The notes: generated by a model from the letters alone, not told the origin. A stretch of 64,000 nucleotides of DNA from Antennarius striatus (GCF_040054535.1 NC_090791.1:18744327-18808326), one strand, 5' to 3'. Counted from the first letter of the stretch, positions 44,601 to 55,851 are shown. A program made the numbers and translations.

Positions 44601-47099
44601 GAGAACTTTTTGTTGACTTAAAATTATTTTGAATTTTCTAAACACCAGCATTTTAGGGGATGGGAACAGATGCTCTCCATCTCCTGTTTATTTATTTGTT
44701 GTTGGATTTGTTGGTCTTGACAAATGCTGAGTTTGGATAGCCACACAACAAGAGCAATCCGGATGTGTTTCTGTTGCTTGATTTTTCCTTCTGTTCTGGT
44801 GGGGATATTTTGGGCCCGGTGGTTCAGGGTTCTGATGATCCCTAACTTGTGCTGTAGTGGGCGGTGGGAATTAAACAGAAATACTGGTTTGTGGGGGTGG
44901 GTTTTCCGTACACCTCCACATTGACATTCCCATCCATTTCAAGGTGTACTGTGCAGTTCAAAAAGAGCAGGATGTTATCCTTAACATCTTCACAGGTGAT
45001 CCACTCTGTTGATTCGGTTTGTAAAGACCTCCACTTCTTGAATCCATTTTACCCAAGTGTCATCCACATGCCTGAACCAATGGCTGGGTGCTGTCCCCGT
45101 GAAAGAAATGTGTTCTGTTTGGTAGGGTTTAATCTAGGAGAAGTTTTTTTTTGCTGTCCTCACTGCCTGTCATTGAAATGCAGATGAAGAATGATGTCAC
45201 ATCATAGGAAACAATAGTTTCACCCAGGTCCAGTTTTATTTTCTTTGCTTTGACTGCCAAATCCTGTAAGTTTTTCATATGGTATGGAGTGTTGCTAACA
45301 ATAGCATAGTGGCCCAGTGTTTGCCATTGTAAGTGACCGAGTTGATGCTGTTGACGATGGGTTTGAAGGGCATACCTTCTTTATGAATTTTGGGAAGTTG
45401 ATAAATATTTGGTGTGGCTTCCTCAGGGTATAGCCAGTAGTGAAGGGTTTGGTCGATGACTTTCTCTTTCTCCAGGCATTGTAGGAGACTGATAGTTGTT
45501 GCTTTTTAAACTACTGGCAGGGTTACGCCTAAGGGTCTTTTACATAGGGGAATCACTGAGCAAATCAGTCATCTTAGTGTAGTAGTCAGTTGTGTAAAAA
45601 CTGCCTTTGTCAGCAGATAAAATGGTGATATTTTGGTCTTGTTAGAGTGATGCCAGTCAGAACTGAAGAAGGCTCTTAGATGAGAGGTTGAACATTTTCA
45701 ACGAACCTGAAGCAAGTCCAATTGATTTGTGTTTTAGTCTTCTTGAGCATTTGTGTAATTCTTTTCCATATTTCAGTTTAGGAACAATTACAGAAAGTTA
45801 GAATTGTGCTTCTGACTATAATTTCTAGATAGACAAAATTTAGTCAAAATAACAAATACTAAAAACTTCAGATTTATTGGCCAGTCCCAAATTGAGCATA
45901 GGTATGAGTGTGTGCGTTTATGTCTGTCTCTGTGTGGTTCTGCGGTGCACTGGCGTTGCGTCCGGAGTTTTCCCCTGCGTCATGCCCTAAGCCAGCTGGT
46001 ATAGGCTCCAGCTCCCCGTGACCTGCAACAGCGGTAAAACGGATTGGACAATGGATGGATGTTTAGCATTTGAATGAACCTCTGACCTGTACTTTTGTGC
46101 TGATTATTCAATTATACTCCTAAATCCAGGCCACAGTGGCAGCTTTTGCAGCCAGTGAAGGCCACGCCCACCCAAGAGTAGTGGAGCTTCCTAAGACAGA
46201 TGAAGGCCTGGGGTTTAACATCATGGGGGGCAAGGAGCAGAACTCTCCTATTTACATCTCCAGAGTGATCCCTGGAGGAGTGGCCGACCGCCAAGGAGGT
46301 CTAAAAAGAGGAGACCAGCTGCTCTCTGTTAATGGAGTGGTAAGACGCTTTAATCTACTTAAAAGACACATTAAACATCTAATCTTACCAATCAGGTTAC
46401 ACAGGCAGTCCAGCTGTACCTGGATATTTCATCAAGATGTGCCATCACAAGGTCTGCTGTGTCTCCTAGCAGTCTCAAAAGCATAAAAGAGATGCCTGAA
46501 GACTTGTCGTTGCCCAAGGAGATCCACACAGATTGTGGAAGGGTAGAACCAGTATATGTTCCTTTGTTCAAGGTCCTTTAATGGGCCGTGTGCTTACAGC
46601 TCCGAGCCATGTAGTTCAGTTGGCGTTTTCCAGAGAACACCAGAATTGGCAGGTCTACCATCAGATCCCTGTTTTCTTAATAGAAGAATTTTAGATATTT
46701 TCATTTTATTTTTATGTATTCTGTCAATTGACAAAGAGCATACTTGGTGTGGTAATGTACTGTATATGCAGGACTTAAAACCCCCAAGTATAGTGCAATA
46801 AACCCCCAAGTATAGTGCAATGTAAGCAGTTGATTTGAGATTTACTTTCAGCTTAAACCGAGAACCACACTGTTGATTTACGTGATACATGATTAATACA
46901 TTTCTTCTTGCATACATTGGTGTCCATGCAGAGTGTGGAGGGGGAGCATCATGAAAAGGCTGTGGAGCTGCTAAAGGCTGCCCAGGGCTCAGTGAAGCTG
47001 GTGGTCCGTTACACTCCGAAAGTCCTGGAAGAAATGGAGGCTCGCTTTGAGAAGATGAGGAGCGCCCACAGACGACAGCAGCACAACAGTTTCTCGTGA
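35603..47099 (+). CDS. lin7b: LIN7 scaffold protein (lin-7 homolog B), complete
   Basis: Five coding exons: 35603-35639, 39005-39123, 43697-43768, 46130-46339 and 46932-47099, total 606 nt, 201 residues. The first exon was found by matching the short N-terminus: [12 protein letters not shown] with donor GTAACG, leaving one base that completes Asp in exon 2. An L27 domain (about residues 13-65; [20 protein letters not shown]) binds CASK/MPP partners. A PDZ domain (about 93-175) has the carboxylate-binding loop LGFN and [19 protein letters not shown]7 proteins form the LIN2-LIN7-LIN10 scaffold at synapses and epithelial basolateral membranes and retain receptors and transporters by their C-termini. 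All phases fit. The protein ends QQHNSFS, a few residues shorter than human LIN7B (207). The B paralogue is favoured by the linkage to snrnp70 and by sequence. Introns 1-3 are packed with transposons. Confidence 0.96.
35640..36344. other. lin7b intron 1, unassigned part
   Basis: No repeat family or additional exon recognised. Confidence 0.35.
36345..37590 (-). mobile_element. RTE LINE, truncated and deleted (copy B)
   Basis: A minus-strand RTE copy in lin7b intron 1. It retains part of the reverse transcriptase ([68 protein letters not shown]) and the 3' terminus, but several internal segments are deleted. A perfect 12-bp hairpin at 36810-36839 replaces family sequence next to FADD. The 5' end stops near 37590 beside a hAT-like MITE. 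Confidence 0.88.
37598..37853. mobile_element. hAT-like MITE
   Basis: The left end CAGTGACATGTGGTCAGG and right end CCGCACGTCACTG are inverted repeats. The flanks AATAATAG and AGTAATAG fit an 8-bp hAT-type duplication with one difference. Confidence 0.6.
37854..39004. other. lin7b intron 1, unassigned distal part
   Basis: No element or additional exon recognised before the acceptor at 39004. Confidence 0.35.
39673..40014. mobile_element. Tigger-like MITE nested in the piggyBac-like element
   Basis: Begins CAGTGCACCCTCATTACTTG after TA (39671-39672) and ends in CACTG before TA (40015-40016). It is related to 31707-32061. The host MITE sequence resumes directly on the other side. Confidence 0.75.
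40250..40411. repeat. minisatellite, three 54-bp units
   Basis: Units start at GATAGCCTTA (40250, 40304, 40358; the middle unit reads GATAGCCTTATG) and contain TGGTTATGTGTTC. The single-unit counterpart is in the 51.7-kb copy near 52315-52355 on the other strand, so the expansion arose inside the MITE. Confidence 0.8.
40499..42406 (+). mobile_element. LTR retroelement with two LTRs, interior mostly lost
   Basis: The left LTR (40499-40784) runs from TGTCACAG to CATGACA. The right LTR (about 42133-42406) matches it (GCTCTGCTGGGGTGTGGC, TTGATTAAAATATGG, TAATCCCTC) and ends GTGACA, but its first bases are altered. Flanks AGGTC (40494-40498) and CGGTC (42407-42411) fit a 5-bp duplication with one mismatch. 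After the left LTR comes a gag-start-like GACCCAGCGGACCCC; before the right LTR is a proline-rich remnant. The pol region is absent. This fits a Ty3/Gypsy-like element, now defective. Confidence 0.7.
40824..41836. mobile_element. hAT-like element inside the LTR retroelement
   Basis: The left end TAGTGATGGCAAAATGAG resembles hAT termini. The 10-mer ACCCCTGCTT occurs at 40815-40824 and 41836-41845, consistent with an 8-bp target duplication. The expected matching right terminal repeat is not visible, so the right end may be lost. Internal sequence includes CGAAGCTCCAGTCAG and GTGACGCGCCTCTTG. Confidence 0.5.
42893..43378. mobile_element. Tc1-like fold-back MITE
   Basis: The left end CAGTGCCTTGCGAAAGTATT and right end AATACTTTTGCAAGGCACGG are inverted repeats, with TA outside each (42891-42892, 43379-43380). 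The pairing continues far inward, with about 70-bp near-complementary blocks around 43015-43085 and 43215-43285, so most of the 486 bp could fold on itself. Confidence 0.85.
44003..45725 (-). mobile_element. Penelope-like element with degraded reverse transcriptase
   Basis: In lin7b intron 3. The minus strand encodes pieces of a Penelope-type [22 protein letters not shown] near 45600-45660, then [20 protein letters not shown] near 45360-45430, and [13 protein letters not shown] near 45190-45240, with the LPKxHKxGxPxRPIV signature recognisable. The N-terminal and GIY-YIG parts are missing and stops are present. Hammerhead-like terminal motifs lie at 44050-44090 (minus) and 45661-45702 (plus), i.e. 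in inverted orientation around the RT. Confidence 0.75.
45870..46065 (+). mobile_element. tRNA-derived SINE, 5'-truncated
   Basis: Retains GTGCACTGGCGTTGCGTCCG, CCAGCTCCCCGTGACC and a GGAT-type tail of the family at 5048. The head is missing. Confidence 0.75.
46340..46931. other. lin7b intron 4
   Basis: No repeat recognised apart from a short direct duplication, AACCCCCAAGTATAGTGCAA-like, at 46778-46820. Confidence 0.5.
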
Positions 47100-47184
47100 G
47101 ACTGCTCATTATTCAGAACGCTACCTTAAACATGCGGATCTGCGCATTCCTAAATTCAGTCTGCATGCATTGAAGAAATTCAAA

Positions 47185-47300
<116 letters not shown>

Positions 47301-47452
47301 TGTGTGTCAAGCCCACTTTTTATGGTCTGAAACACCTGACAATTTAGTTGGTGTGTTACTAACTGAATGAAATAGAAATATAAAATCCATGTGATTTTAT
47401 GCACAAACTATTTCTGCAGAATTACATGTAAACAAAGTGATGTATTTTTAAA

Positions 47453-47790
47453 GTACCATATTTTCCGCAATATAAGGCGCACCTAAAAGCCTAAAATTTT
47501 CTCATTAACCTGTGGTGCGCCTTATAATCTGGTGCGTCCTGCATATGGATTAATATTCATATTAATATTGGTTAAAAACATGATTGCCGCCAGTCATGCC
47601 GCACTCCGCCACCAGAGGAGCCCCTCACAAGGCACTCAGGCCCATGCCCCCTAACAACGGTAGTCAAGGGGCGTCACCGAAGTCCCGGCTCTGACTGAGC
47701 TGCTCTCAGACGGTAGAGCAGACTGTAAGAGCACCGGTGATTACGTAGCAAAACATAAGGAACTTTCAACAATTTGACTGACTGACTGAC
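47453..47790. mobile_element. DNA transposon fragment
   Basis: Starts with TACCATATTTTCCGCAATAT and AAGGCGCACCTAAAAGCC, then GGTGCGCCTTATAATCTGGT, words typical of a very common vertebrate/fish non-autonomous element. The other end could not be defined. Confidence 0.5.
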
Positions 47791-47935
47791 TGATCTTAGT
47801 ATTTCCTAACTATTTGGCATCGGAAATAACCCAATTTAAACTTAATTGGTCTTAAAATGCCATTGTGTTGTCATCTGGAATCTAGTGGCGGTCCATTCTA
47901 TTAGTCTGTGGAATTAGATTATTAGATTAGATTAG

Positions 47936-48668
47936 ATTATTACACAATAAATGCGAGTTGTGCATAACGTAAAAAACAAAGAATGAAGAAAAAAATGATG
48001 GTCATTTACCTTTTAACTGCTGTCCTCATTGCTTTTTTTCCCTCTTTGGTTCATGCGTTACTTGTCTCACCATGAACAACAGAGTGAATTCCAGTCCTCC
48101 TTTGGAACTTCTCCAACCACCCACGCAATGCCTTAAACTCCTTAAACTTCCTTTTGTTTTAATAACCTGGCAATTGTAGATGCATTACGACCATATTCTT
48201 TGGTGAGATCAACCAAACGCATCCCTTTATAATCCTCTCCTATTATCTCTCGCTTTGTATGGACAAAAAAACTCTTTTCTTCGTCTTTTCTTTTCGTCTT
48301 TTCTCCGTCACTTTCTTGGGGTCCATAGCAATACATACTCAAAAAGTTATTATATTTGCACAAAACTATCAGAACACCCTCACAGGTCAAGTCCCGAATG
48401 CCGAGACACTCCATAAGCAACTTTCTAGATCCACAGAGGTGGAGTGGCATCCCTCTTAGCCAATGGGATGCCAGGAAGATATGTAATAGCGGCTATGAAA
48501 ATGTTGCGTTCAGGAACCTGTGGGAGATTCGAGTATCAGCCGATACTGTTTTTTTTCATTACGTAAGTCAAAATTTCTTTCCTAAGTAGAGGTAATATTG
48601 TCCTGCTGAGAAATTTTGTAAGTAGAAAATTTCGTAAGTAGAGACATTTGTAAGTAGAGGTATCACTG
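47936..48668 (-). mobile_element. Tigger/pogo-type transposon, left-truncated
   Basis: The right end GTAAGTAGAGGTATCACTG is followed by TA. The minus strand encodes [20 protein letters not shown], a CENP-B/Tigger-type helix-turn-helix. The left terminus is missing. Confidence 0.8.
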
Positions 48669-49992
48669 TATGTCCATTCAACCTTTAATGTCATGGCGTC
48701 CAGTCACAGGTATGATTAGGATCTGAATCCGAATACTTACCAAATACGGATATTCAAAGCTACTATAGGATTACAGATGAGGACGAGGAGTAGTAGTATT
48801 AGTAGTAGGAGCAAACACAGTTCAACTGATCCTTGACTACCTCAGCCTTACAACTGCCAAGAAACTTCTGAGGTAACTCTCCTGTGTGGACTTTCACTGA
48901 GGCGGTTTTGTTTTCACCTGTTGGTGTATAATTTGGTTGATTAGGTGGTTGTTTTGTTAATAATTGTGTTTTTATTTTGTTGGTTGGTTGGTTAATTAAC
49001 ATAAATTAATGAAACATGGAAGTGTAGACAAGAGAGGAGCAGAGAGAAGCTCAGTGTTTCAATGGAACGCCTGCAACCCCTGAGGTCTATGGAAGCATTA
49101 CTACATACTAGTTTAACCAAACCCTAATTATAAGCGGCTTTCAAAAAGAAAGTTTTAACCTTATATTAAATGCAGTGGGGTGTCTGTTTCCCCTGCTAAA
49201 AACTGAAAGCTGGTTCTGTAGTAGAGGGACCTGATCTGAAGATGCTGGCTCCGCATCTTTTTTGTATTGACGTAATATTCTGTAACATGTATAGCGGATA
49301 AAGCAGTGACAGAAAATGGATAGATGGATGTACAAACTGAGCCAACTAATAAATATGAATCAAGATATCTCAGTACAATTCCTTTAGCAACAGTAAAATA
49401 TTGGCATCTTCATAAATATGATGGTCCATAGTGTGAAAAGTAGTACCAAGATCTAAAAGTCATTAAAAACTTCACCAGTACTTTTTCTACAGCTACGATG
49501 ATGAGTTTTAAACCATGGGCTTTAAATCCCGAGGTTGATTGGTTGTTTGGTTGGTTTGTTTTATTATCAACAACCCAGTATTGTTCAGGAACTTGAGATT
49601 TGTTTCTGTTGTCTTCATCTTTTCCAAATAACCATGTACAAACCTTACCAAATAACACAGAAAGCATTGAAGCTGTTTCCACAAACCGTGGTGGAGGGAA
49701 ACAGCTTCATTTAGCTATATGACCAGATCCCATCAGACTTTGGTGTGGATCTTTATTCTATTCGATTCACTATAATAAGCAGGTGGCTTTTAACATGTTG
49801 ATGTTTCTTCTTATCTTGAGTGACTTCAAGGTGATGTTTCAATATGAAAATAGCTTTGTCTTCTCCGTAGAATGTATTGAGAATAATGTTGACTAGAAAC
49901 ACACCAAAAGAGATTTTCCATCTCCAGGTGATATTGTATGTGTGTAAAACTGTCTTTTACATTGGAGGGGTCTGTACATTTTACAGTTTTAT
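48669..49992. other. unassigned intergenic sequence
   Basis: Contains short GGTT/TTGG-rich runs near 48960-49000 and a short TGGATAGATGGATG tail-like run at 49318. No gene is recognised. Confidence 0.35.
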
Positions 49993-50319
49993 CTATTGGG
50001 ATTGTGTTAACTCTTTAGTAGTGCTGTCTAAGAAGAAATAGTGATAATCATGGTTTCCACACAAGCACAGGATGCACAAGCCATCCTGGTAGTTAAGCTC
50101 ATGTTTAGCAAATCTTATTGTGGCCATATACTGAATCTTGTGAGATTTTGAAGTTACATCCTCTGTCTCATGTTCTACAGATCTTTGGAGTCCAGGGGTT
50201 AGCTGACCCAACGCCTTCATCAACCTCATCATAAAGCCTTCTTCTCTCTCTGTTTCAATGGGTGGCAACATCGTAGACATGAAGCAAAAAAAAAAAAGCC
50301 CAAAGTAGCCTGCCAACAC
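49993..50319 (-). CDS. unrecognised ORF with signal-peptide-like N-terminus
   Basis: A 108-codon minus-strand frame. The first ~18 residues are hydrophobic (MLAGYFGLFFFCFMSTM) but their Phe run comes from a poly-T tract, which is equally like a splice-acceptor pyrimidine tract. The remainder is mixed charge with a Cys/His-rich segment (GLCILCLCGNHDYHYFF). No family is recognised, and there is no evidence of expression or exons. It may be a chance frame. Confidence 0.2.
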   Translation of the reverse strand: MLAGYFGLFFFCFMSTMLPPIETEREEGFMMRLMKALGQLTPGLQRSVEHETEDVTSKSHKIQYMATIRFAKHELNYQDGLCILCLCGNHDYHYFFLDSTTKELTQSQ

Positions 50320-51121
50320 CTGCTACATTCTTCACAAAAACAATACTTCCAGAGTTTCCCTTCTGTCTGTCACTGTTTCTTAGGAAAATACAGATGTAAG
50401 CTCTGTAATGTAAGCTCGTTGCCTGCATTCAAATACTCAGGTCAGGCTTGGTTCCCTGCACAGTTCCTATTTATAATTACAGTGACCTGTATCCAGCTAG
50501 TGGTGATGTGAATGCAACCTATCCCACTATACCTGTACTTTCATCTGCCCAGTTAGTAAACATCCTCAGCAGCACCTTCTCTTTCGCAATGCCTGAGTAT
50601 ACCTAGTGCTTATGGGCTCATATCATTTTAATTTTGATTTTAACATATTTTTTGCAATCCTCATCAATTCAACTTTAGTATTAGACACTAATGCCTACAT
50701 CCCTCACCACCATTTCTCCATCACATATCCCCATCAGAGGGCTAAGCATTCACATTATGAAGAATCATGGTTGAATTGGTTTTTGATGAGCCATCATAGT
50801 TATACCTGTGTGTATGGGGTTTTTTTGTATTTACTTATTTGTGTATTTAACTGCATAATTATTTGTGAAATAAAGTAACTGTGGAAATTGATTTATTTTT
50901 TCCTTGTATCCTTAGAAAACATGGAAATCATGGAAAATATTTTTGGCTTACAATATTCAGTCTCAGATGCTTCACATGTGTCTGTTGAAATGATTGGCAC
51001 TCATTCATTTAGGGCAGGACCACTTGATGTTTGCTTGTTAAACAGAACACGATCTGCACCTGTAGCATTGCTCTTTAACCAGAGTCACTGCTCTTCTCTT
51101 TAGTAACCAGTGGACCCACTG
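50320..51121. other. unassigned intergenic sequence
   Basis: No gene or repeat family recognised. Confidence 0.35.
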
Positions 51122-51126
51122 CCTAC

Positions 51127-51529
51127 TGTCACAATCCGCTCCTGGTTTTCCCCTCATCCGCCCAGCTCTACCTGCCTTCCACTCCAAACTCTTCAGTACA
51201 TATACCCTCCCATTCCTCTCAGTCTCTGCCAGATTGTCTTTGTGTCATGCATAGCTCTCTCGCGTTGATCTGCTTCCTCGGTTACGACCCTGCCTGTCTT
51301 CGACCCGTCTTCCTCGTCTCTGCCCCGGTAAACTGACCAGCCTTCTGTTGTTGACTACTCTGCCTGCTCGTTCCTTGTCTGATACCTGTCACCTGGGATT
51401 CCTGTTTACGGAGACTGTTTGTCTGGAATATTGCTGCCATTCTGTGCGAACCTCAGAATAAACTGTTGGACTATTCCTGATCTGGTCTCAGTCTGTGCTG
51501 TACGTGGGTCCTACCTCTGACCCGTTACA
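51127..51529 (+). mobile_element. solo LTR, 403 bp, with perfect 5-bp target duplication
   Basis: Starts TGTCACAATCC and ends CCCGTTACA, flanked on both sides by CCTAC (51122-51126 and 51530-51534). An AATAAA is present near 51452. A 5-bp duplication and TGT...ACA ends fit a Ty3/Gypsy-like LTR. There is no internal sequence, so it arose by LTR-LTR recombination. Unrelated in sequence to the LTR at 384. Confidence 0.85.
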
Positions 51530-51659
51530 CCTACAGTGTCTGCTAATTTTCTGTCTCTTCAACAAATCCATTTGGCTGCATAACAGCAAAGTCGTCCATA
51601 TTTAACTGAGGACATTTCAGTATAAACAAGCAACAAAATGAAATGTTATCACAGTAAGT

Positions 51660-53330
51660 CAAAACATGAACAAAAAGTCAACAAAGTTACACCAAGATAA
51701 TGACACAATGGTTCAAATGGTTCAGAATATGGCAGCAAGAATCTTAAAGGGGTTTTATTATGAAAATCACACTTTTTCAGGGCTCTACATATACATAGTG
51801 GTCCTCCCTAACCTGACCAACTCCTAGAATCTGGTAAACAAACACTTCCTGCATCAATAGATATTTAGAGTTTTAGAAATTCATGGCCCAGACCCAATCA
51901 GAACGATCAGATTTTGCTAGAATACCATTTGTGGCGTAATTTTCCTTTTGTGACGTAATTTACGTCACAGACTGTGTTCTGTAATTGACGATATTGATTG
52001 ATTGACATGCCCAAGGGCGTGGCAATCCCCGAAGGGGGAGTTCATTCAGGCTATGGTAGTAGTGTGTGGTAATGTATTAGCTCAGAGCTACACACTGACA
52101 AGCTGTTGGACTCACTTAGCATTTGGTTAACTAGTTAGAAGTCCACTTCAGTCATGTGTGTAAGTGTGTGTGCGCGTGTGTGTGGTTCGTGATCAGGCTA
52201 TGCGGCGGTGTGTGGAAATGATCTGGATCAGAGCTACACACCAGAAGTTCCTCATATGCTGTTGAATTCAGCTAGCATTTGGCTATTTAGCAGTCGTTGT
52301 GTGTGTGTGTTCACCCGAGATTATCCCCAGCATCACAGCGAACACATAACCAATTACACTTTAATTATTAATTCAGAACAATTTTCTGTTTTTTGGTGAA
52401 TGAAAGCAGCTTTAGCTCTTCTAAGTGATTGGAGAAACACACACGCACACACACGCGCACACAAGAACACAAGAGAAAAACTTGATCTTACCAGTAAAAT
52501 CCCGTTTCATTAGTTTGCGTTAGCTCAGCTCCATTGTTATCCACAAGCTCTCATTGTCTATAACGATTTTCAGAAAACACAGTGTAATTATCTTACCGGC
52601 TGGTCTCATCATATTTACAGAAGGGGCCATGAGTCTTTGTTCAGCAAAGACTGAGTAAGCATGTCCATGCTTAGCGCTGAAAAATCAACTGTTATATTAT
52701 GAAAGACAAGAGTGCAAAACATGAGAAGAATCAGAGTAAAATATGTAGCGATGAAGTTACTGAAAGTTAAAAAGTTGCAGACAATGGCGATCAATCAATC
52801 CATCTGTAATGCAGGCGCGTTTGAGAGGCTCAAGTAAACAAAACGCACGTGAATGCGTGGGGAGGGCAGTGTTGATTGGTCAGCAGAGACGGGGAAGGAG
52901 ATAGGGAAGGCTCAGAGGGGGGAGGGGGGAGGAGAGAGTTAGCTGAGTGCTAAGCTTAGCTAAGCTAAGCCCCATTAAAACAGAACTTCACAGAGCTGAA
53001 GAAAATTTACCAATATTCAATGAAAGATATTGAGGACCATGGATCACTTTGAGGCAAGGCATTTCAAAATACAGTGTAATTGGATATCTAGCAGCTGAAT
53101 GACATGAATTTAAAAAAGCATAATATGGGACCTTTAAATAAAATCAGGAAATTTGACCACTTCACCCCAATATTGGCTTCATTACATTGGCTTCTGTTTC
53201 ATCTCAGATCTGACTTTGAAGTACTTTTAATGATGTTATGGCCGCAGCTCATACCTGTATCTATTATTTATATTGTGTATCCTTCTGTCGCCCTGCCTTT
53301 GAACTGCCGGCACTGCACTGCTCCTAGATG
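51660..53330 (+). mobile_element. LINE C-terminal fragment split by a piggyBac-like MITE
   Basis: The plus strand encodes VQNMAARIL before 51747 and, after the insertion, IRKFDHFTPILASLHWL, the reverse-transcriptase C-terminal region of a common fish LINE. Removing the insertion with one TTAA rejoins the frame exactly (A-A-R-I-L-N-K-I-R-K-F). Confidence 0.75.
51748..53133 (+). mobile_element. piggyBac-like MITE with TTAA target duplication
   Basis: TTAA at 51744-51747 and 53134-53137 borders termini AGGGGTTTTATTATG and its degenerate inverse AGGTCCCATATTATG. TTAA duplication is the hallmark of piggyBac. Inside are two tandem copies of a roughly 130-bp unit (about 52060-52290). There is no transposase frame. 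It is the reference copy for the disrupted element at 39617-42879. Confidence 0.85.
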
Positions 53331-53875
53331 CTCCGCCCTCCCTCGTCAGTACCTGGTGCGGTGTGTCTTGGACTCCTGGCCATGTCCCTCCAACATCCTC
53401 ATCTCCTGATTGGTGTGGCGTCTTTCTGACAGGCCAAAGCCCCACCTCGTCACCTGGCATGGATGCTTTAAAAACTCTGCAAGCCAGTCAGTCGGGGTGA
53501 CTGTCTGACTATGGCAGCACGCCTTTGAGCACGTCGGACTGTGACTTTTTGTGTGGAATTCATTCTGGCCCCAGCGATGGTCTCTTGAAGCTTCCCTAGA
53601 AGGTGCCTGGTACACAGTATTGTTGTTGCCAGGTGCCAAGCGCTCACCGCCCACCACCCACTTGGAGGCTCTTATAATGACTTCCACATCCATGTTGAAT
53701 GCCAAATGGGGAGATGGTGCATCCTGCCATTCTGCCAATCTCCATGCGGTGCTATGTGGTGGTAAAGTCTGGCGTGGTGAAGCAGAGCTGAAGATCTTGG
53801 AAGTAGCACTTGACTAGGTGCTTGATGGTCTTAGGTATCCGAAAGAAGTCAAAGGAAGCCCAGAGGAAACCAACT
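53331..53875. other. unassigned intergenic sequence
   Basis: Moderately GC-rich, with overlapping open frames on both strands that match nothing I recognise. It may be decayed transposon sequence. Confidence 0.3.
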
Positions 53876-54556
53876 CTCACACCAACTACCTTCATGTCCT
53901 CCTTCACTACATCCATAAACCTCCTCGTTGGTCTTCCTCTAGGCCTCTTCCTTAGCAGTTCAAAACTCACCATCCTTCTACCAATATATTCACTATCTCT
54001 CCTCTGGACATGTCCAAACCATCTCAGTCTGGCCTCTTTGACTTTATCTCCATAACCCCATCCTGGTCACTCCCAGAGAGAACCTCAGCATCTTCATCCA
54101 TGCTACCTCCAGCTCTGTCTCCTGTCTTTTCCTCAGTGACACTGTCTCTAGACCAAACAACATCGCTGGTCTCACCACAGTTTTGTACACCTTTCCTTTC
54201 ATTTTAGGTGAAACTCTTCTATCACACATCACACCAGACACTTTTCTCCACATGTACCATCCTGCCTGTACTTCTTCACCTCTTTTCCACAATCTCCATT
54301 GCTCTGGAGTATTGACCCTAAGTACTTAAAATCCTCCACCTTCTTGATCTCTTCTCCCTGTAACTTCACTCTTCCACTTGGGTCCCTCTCATTCATATGC
54401 ATGTACTCTGTCTTACTATAGCTAACCGTCATTCCTCTCCTTTCCAGGACAAACCAGACCTTTTCCAGACTCTAACTCTCTAACTTCTCCTCCACATGTT
54501 CCCTGCTCTCACTACAGATCACAATGTCATTTTCAAACATCATAGTCAATGGTCTA
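53876..54556 (-). mobile_element. RTE LINE, truncated (copy C)
   Basis: A minus-strand RTE fragment (VVRPAMLFGLETVSLRKRQE, SKTEYMHMNERDPSGRVKLQ) with small deletions. It preserves the family sequence between the FADD codons and SESREH without any hairpin, so it serves as the undisturbed reference for copies A and B. Confidence 0.88.
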
Positions 54557-54857
54557 CTAATATATAATAGTCTACTAATATAAGTAGCTCTGAGAATGAA
54601 AATGACAACAGTCTGAAAGAAGCCATATGATTCGCAAAAAATTCCTGCAAGACACAAAATGTCTGAGGGCCAAAGTAAAAAATTTCTTAACTGACCTCAA
54701 AGTGTTTCTGGATAGCACCTGTTTTAATTCAAAAGAGTGACCAACCAGTTTTTACGGGCAAAGAGATTTTTAGATCGAAGAAACTAAAACTCTCTGTGGT
54801 CAATGATTAGTTATTTTTTGAATTTTGTCTGCTTATTTTAAACCTGTGTTTTAAGTA

Positions 54858-55851
54858 CAGTGGTACCTCTACTTACGGAATTAATTGGTTCTGGAAGAAA
54901 TTTCGTAAGTAGAAAATTTTGTAAGTAGAGACGCGTTTTCCATGCAAATGCCCTATTCCGTTCCAAGCCCCCCAAAACTCAGACATAATTTTTTTATAAA
55001 GCATAAAAATGCATCAAAATATGCAACAAATACATGTTACGATTAGATTATTACGCAAGAAATGAAAGTTGTGCATAACGTAAAAAACAAAGAATAAAGA
55101 AAAAAAATGATGGTCATTTACCTTTTAACTGCTGTCCTCATTGTCTTTTTTCCCTCTTTGGTTCATGCGTTACTTGTCTCACCATGAACAACAGAGTGAA
55201 TTCCAGTCCTCTTTTTGAACTTCTCCAACCACCCACGCAATGCCTTAAACTCCTTAAACATTACTTTTGTTTTAATAACGTGGCAATTGTAGATGCATTA
55301 CGGCCATATTCTTTGGCGAGATCAACCAAATGCATCCCTTTCTCATGCTTTTCTATTATCTCTTATCTCTTATCTCTATTATCTTATCTCTTGCTTTGTT
55401 TGTATGGACAAAAAAACTCTTTTCTTCATCTTTTCCTCTTTTCTCCATCACTTTCTTGGGGTCCATAGTGAATACTCAAAGAGTTAATATACTGTATTTA
55501 CGTAAAACTATCAGAACACGTCGTGGGTCGAGGGCCGAATGACAAGGACTGTGCAGCGTATGCATAGACACCTATGCAGCGTCCTTAGCCAATGAGGGAC
55601 CTACTCATTCGCAAAGAGTATGTCCCTCTGAGCCAATGGGATCCCAGGATGCTATGTAGTAGCCAATGGCAGAGCAGCTATAAGAATGTTGCATTCAGGA
55701 ACCTCTGGGAGCTGCAAGTAGCAGCCCACACTGTATGTTTACCTTTCGTAACTCGAAATTTCTTTCGTAACCAGAGGCAATATTTTCCTGTTGAGGCATT
55801 TCGTAAGTAGAAAATTTCGTAAGTAGACATTTGTAAGTAGAGGTACCACTG
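54858..55851 (-). mobile_element. Tigger/pogo-type transposon, both ends intact
   Basis: The left end CAGTGGTACCTCTACTTACG and right end GTAAGTAGAGGTACCACTG are near-perfect inverted repeats, with TA at 54856-54857 and 55852-55853. At 994 bp it is internally deleted. It is the most complete of three copies and probably the youngest. Confidence 0.88.

Noticed and set aside
44724..45187. Plus-strand frames of 66 and 107 codons
   Set aside because: They are antisense to Penelope-like RT sequence and show no motif.
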